DNA of 27,149 nt. It comes from Gammaproteobacteria bacterium UBA1119. Its GTDB lineage: Bacteria > Pseudomonadota > Gammaproteobacteria > Pseudomonadales > Azotimanducaceae. Of this stretch, positions 23,326-27,149 are shown piece by piece (within the stretch, counting starts at the first letter, position 1; every line of letters starts with the position of its first letter). Below the pieces are notes generated by a model. The model saw nothing but the letters and a program-made list of their open reading frames with translations, had not been told where the DNA came from and did not search any database. The DNA lies in assembly GCA_002313255.1 (NCBI GenBank), contig DCBA01000021.1, positions 1 through 27,149 of the forward strand. The letters run 5' to 3'. The translations under genes were made by a program, and so were the position numbers.

Positions 23326-25065
23326 TCAAGGGTTCTCGATTGCCCCGGCAGTGTCCTGGTCAAGTATTTGCATCGCCTCGTCCGTGGTGAAGAATATTTG
23401 GCCGCTTAGTTCTTGTGCAAACGCGGTGTCGGCGAGCCGATCCGACAGTGGGCCTTTAATTTCAGAGAGATGAAGCTTGATTGATACGGAACGCAGACTT
23501 TCGTTAATTCGACGCAGCATCTCGAGGCCCGAGGTGTCAATAAAATTAATGGAGCTGCACACAAGAAGGATGTGCTGTGCTTCGTGGTGAGTCTCGACGA
23601 TTTTCAGGACTCGGTCTTCGACGCGATTGGCGTTGGCGAAATAGAGACTTTCGTCGACTCGCAATGCAACGACCTTGGGCCAGGTTTCGGCGTCGTAACG
23701 TTCGATATTTCGAAAGTGGGTGGAGTCGCCTAGTCGCCCAACGATGGTGATTTGGGGACGGCTAGAACGTCGTATGAAAAGAAGTATCGAGACGCACACG
23801 CCTGTCAAGAGACCGGTCTCGACGCCGAATGCTAGGACACTGGCGAGTGTCACGACATGCGTCACGACGTCCAGACGGTAGAAGCGCCAGTGAGTTTTAA
23901 GGTCTTTAAATTCTACCAACCCGACCACGGAAACAATGATGATCGCCGCGAGAACCGCATGCGGAAGTATTTGAAACAGTGGCGTAAACCATAGGAGAGA
24001 GATCAGGATAACCAGCGCGGAAGCGATGCTCGAGACGGGAGTGCGACCCCCGGCGGCGTAGTTGACACTGGAGCGCGAAAAACTTCCAGCGACCGGGTAT
24101 GCGCCTGTGAATGCTGCACCCAGATTGGCAGCGCCAAGCGCGATGAGTTCCTGATGACTGTTGACTCGTTTGCGTTGCCGGCTCGCTAACGTTGAACCGA
24201 CCGAAAAGCTCTCGACGTACGCAACGATGGCGATCAACGCTGCGGATGGGGCTAGATCGATCCATAGATCCAAATCAAATGGAGGAGCCTTGATCGATGG
24301 CAAGCCTGTGGGAATGTAGCCGACGGATGGCGTCTCAAATCCAGCGACCAACACAAGGAGAATACTCCCTGCCGCCACGAATATCGGGCCAGTGCGCAAG
24401 ATGGCGCTGTCTTTACGAGGCCCTTTCGGGCGCGGTAATAAGCGTTTGACGAGCGGGGGAAATAACCAGAGGAGAAGCAGTGACGCCAAACCGATCGCGA
24501 TCGTAAAAGCATGAGCGTCGCGAATCCGCTCTGCCATAGAGGCAAAGTCGAATAGTGGTCCCGCCGCTGGAGTTGCCGGAATTCCTGTAAGTGCTGGAAT
24601 TTGACTAATGACGATGAGAATAACGGCTCCGTTGATAAAACCGCTTATCACTGGACGGCTCAAGATGTTGACGATCCCGCCGAGTTGAAAGATCCGTAGA
24701 AGCCACAGTAAGAGCCCTGCTTGCATACATAGAACGGTCGCGATTCCAATCGGGTCATTGCCGAATTGGTCCGCGTGATCCTTGATCGCGTCTGCGACCA
24801 TCAGTGCGGCAACCGCGACGGGTCCGACCACGAGCTGCCGCGACGACCCTAGAAGGGCGTACAAAACCATCGGGAGGAGGCAGGCGTACAACCCGGCCTC
24901 GGGCGGGAGTCCGGCCAAGAATGCGTATGCGATCGCCTGAGGAACAGTGACGATTCCGACGACGAGTCCCGCGACGAGATCATAGTTCAAGTCTTCTCGA
25001 CGGTAACTAGCAATCACGCTAACGATCGGTACGTAGCGTGACCATCCTCTTGGGTGCTCTGACAT
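23326..25065 (-). CDS. SulP family inorganic anion transporter with STAS domain
   Basis: A 579-residue inner-membrane protein. The SulP transmembrane core spans about residues 28-430, starting with the signature region VPQAIAYAFLAGLPPEAGLYACLLP (its first 20 residues about 41-60) and QLVVGPVAVAALMV. A cytoplasmic STAS domain fills about 450-565, with INFIDTSGLEML at the conserved loop. Members carry sulfate, bicarbonate or dicarboxylates in symport or exchange; the ion cannot be told from this sequence. It is first in the minus-strand unit, 58 bases before the acyl-CoA synthetase, and diverges from the class III dehydrogenase across 65 bases. Confidence 0.95.
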   Translation of the reverse strand: MSEHPRGWSRYVPIVSVIASYRREDLNYDLVAGLVVGIVTVPQAIAYAFLAGLPPEAGLYACLLPMVLYALLGSSRQLVVGPVAVAALMVADAIKDHADQFGNDPIGIATVLCMQAGLLLWLLRIFQLGGIVNILSRPVISGFINGAVILIVISQIPALTGIPATPAAGPLFDFASMAERIRDAHAFTIAIGLASLLLLWLFPPLVKRLLPRPKGPRKDSAILRTGPIFVAAGSILLVLVAGFETPSVGYIPTGLPSIKAPPFDLDLWIDLAPSAALIAIVAYVESFSVGSTLASRQRKRVNSHQELIALGAANLGAAFTGAYPVAGSFSRSSVNYAAGGRTPVSSIASALVILISLLWFTPLFQILPHAVLAAIIIVSVVGLVEFKDLKTHWRFYRLDVVTHVVTLASVLAFGVETGLLTGVCVSILLFIRRSSRPQITIVGRLGDSTHFRNIERYDAETWPKVVALRVDESLYFANANRVEDRVLKIVETHHEAQHILLVCSSINFIDTSGLEMLRRINESLRSVSIKLHLSEIKGPLSDRLADTAFAQELSGQIFFTTDEAMQILDQDTAGAIENP

Positions 25066-25082
25066 CGGTTCTTGCTCGATGA

Positions 25083-26240
<1,158 letters not shown>

Positions 26241-26277
26241 CTGATTTTTCCAAGCTTATGTTTTGAGGAGGAATTTT

Positions 26278-27149
26278 ATGGACCGACATGCATGGCTAGA
26301 TCAGGTCGTTGAGGAAACGCTTGAACCAGATCTCCCGATCTGTGATCCCCACCACCATCTTTGGGATTATCCCGAAAGTCGTTACCTACTCGACGAGCTA
26401 CTCGAAGATACCAACAGCGGACACAATGTGGTTTCAACCGTTTTCATGGAATGTGGTGCGATGTATAGGGCTGCGGGGCCAAAGGTTTTTAGGCCAGTCG
26501 GTGAGACGGAGTTTGTCAACGGCATCGCGGCTATGAGCGCTAGCGGGCTGTACGGTGAGACGAGGGCATGTGCATCGATCATTGGTTTTGCGGATCTGTC
26601 GATGGGGACTGCCGTTGGCGATGTTTTGGACGCACACATGGCTGCGAGCGGTCGATTTCGTGGCGTTCGGCATGCAACGGGTTGGGATGCCAGCAACGAT
26701 ATCCGTAATTCGCACACGTCCCCACCGGAGAAACTTCTTGGGGACAAGGTTTTTCGCGAGGGGTTCAGTGAATTGGGAAAGCGTGATCTGACCTTTGACG
26801 CGTGGCTATATCACTCGCAGATCGACGAACTTACCGCGCTCGCTCGCGCGTTTCCGGAACAACCTATCGTTTTTGATCATTTTGGTGGCCCATTGGGCAT
26901 CGGTCCCTATCAAGGCAAGCGCGACGAAATCTTTTTATACTGGAAAGCGGCAGTAACTGAGCTCGCACGATGCGAAAACGTTGTTGCCAAGTTGGGTGGA
27001 TTGGTTATGCCGATCAATGGATTTGGGTTCCACAAGGCGGCTGAACCGGCATCGTCGAAAGCGTTGGAATCAACTACGCGAGATTACTATTTGCACATGA
27101 TTGAACAGTTCGGTGTAGGACGGTGTATGTTCGAAAGTAATTTTCCGGT
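26278..27149 (+). CDS. Amidohydrolase 2 family protein (TIM-barrel metal hydrolase), 3'-truncated by window end
   Basis: About 290 codons are visible with no stop, so the gene continues past the window. The N-terminal metal-binding motif CDPHHHLWD is at 22-30, followed by FMECGAMYR, FRGVRHATGWD, VFDHFGGP (a later metal-binding His) and FESNFP at the very end, where the family has its catalytic Asp/Glu region. The pattern is that of the amidohydrolase-related family that includes 2-pyrone-4,6-dicarboxylate lactonase and various decarboxylases. A strong GAGGAGG lies seven bases before the ATG. It follows the class III dehydrogenase by 37 bases on the same strand, so they are probably co-transcribed. 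Specific substrate unknown. Confidence 0.93.
   Translation, partial: MDRHAWLDQVVEETLEPDLPICDPHHHLWDYPESRYLLDELLEDTNSGHNVVSTVFMECGAMYRAAGPKVFRPVGETEFVNGIAAMSASGLYGETRACASIIGFADLSMGTAVGDVLDAHMAASGRFRGVRHATGWDASNDIRNSHTSPPEKLLGDKVFREGFSELGKRDLTFDAWLYHSQIDELTALARAFPEQPIVFDHFGGPLGIGPYQGKRDEIFLYWKAAVTELARCENVVAKLGGLVMPINGFGFHKAAEPASSKALESTTRDYYLHMIEQFGVGRCMFESNFP

Overview
The window is a dense bacterial segment of about 53% GC (estimated by eye) with no gap over 300 bases between genes. I recognise 28 protein-coding genes and see no rRNA, tRNA, CRISPR array, transposase, integrase or phage gene. The EnvZ/OmpR-type two-component pair, the many acyl-CoA-processing enzymes, the alpha/beta hydrolases, the SulP transporter and the class III alcohol dehydrogenase suggest a free-living, probably marine, gammaproteobacterium of oligotrophic-heterotroph type. 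That taxonomic guess rests on gene content alone.

Layout. (1) 8-505: a + strand flavin reductase. (2) 548-8695: a long minus-strand block. In transcription order it holds an SMP-30-like lactonase, a short acidic-tailed protein, an eight-haem cytochrome/TPR lipoprotein, an alpha/beta hydrolase, a fused CinA-like/nucleotidylyltransferase protein, an unusual crotonase, a luciferase-like (LLM) oxidoreductase and an SDR. (3) 8696-8902: a divergent regulatory region with a strong palindrome. (4) 8903-14718: a + strand block with a thiolase, a small exported protein, a response regulator and histidine kinase, a canonical enoyl-CoA hydratase and a pair of MaoC/hot-dog dehydratase subunits. It ends in a hairpin shared with the convergent genes. 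(5) 14783-16444: minus-strand HSL-type esterase and SDR. (6) 16535-19918: + strand ClpP paralogue, small alpha/beta hydrolase, DauA-like FAD oxidoreductase and fumarylacetoacetate hydrolase-family enzyme. (7) 19949-25065: minus-strand SulP transporter, acyl-CoA synthetase, M20 amidohydrolase and ChaC-like gamma-glutamylcyclotransferase, apparently one transcription unit. (8) 25131-27149: class III (glutathione-dependent formaldehyde) dehydrogenase and an amidohydrolase cut by the window end.

How the genes fit together. Most encode the kinds of step needed to open, activate and shorten an organic acid by beta-oxidation-like chemistry: ester or lactone hydrolysis, CoA ligation, hydration (two crotonases and one MaoC pair), oxidation (two SDRs, LLM, FAD enzyme), thiolysis and C-C hydrolysis. 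They are scattered over several short operons, and no pathway-specific regulator is visible, so the substrate cannot be named. ChaC and the class III dehydrogenase both involve glutathione, but their linkage is inference.

The least conventional items are the CinA-like/nucleotidylyltransferase fusion, the crotonase lacking both catalytic glutamates, the eight-haem/TPR lipoprotein paired with an acidic protein, and an RNA hairpin that would hide the ribosome binding site of the acyl-CoA synthetase. I do not see a convincing multi-gene system of an entirely new kind.
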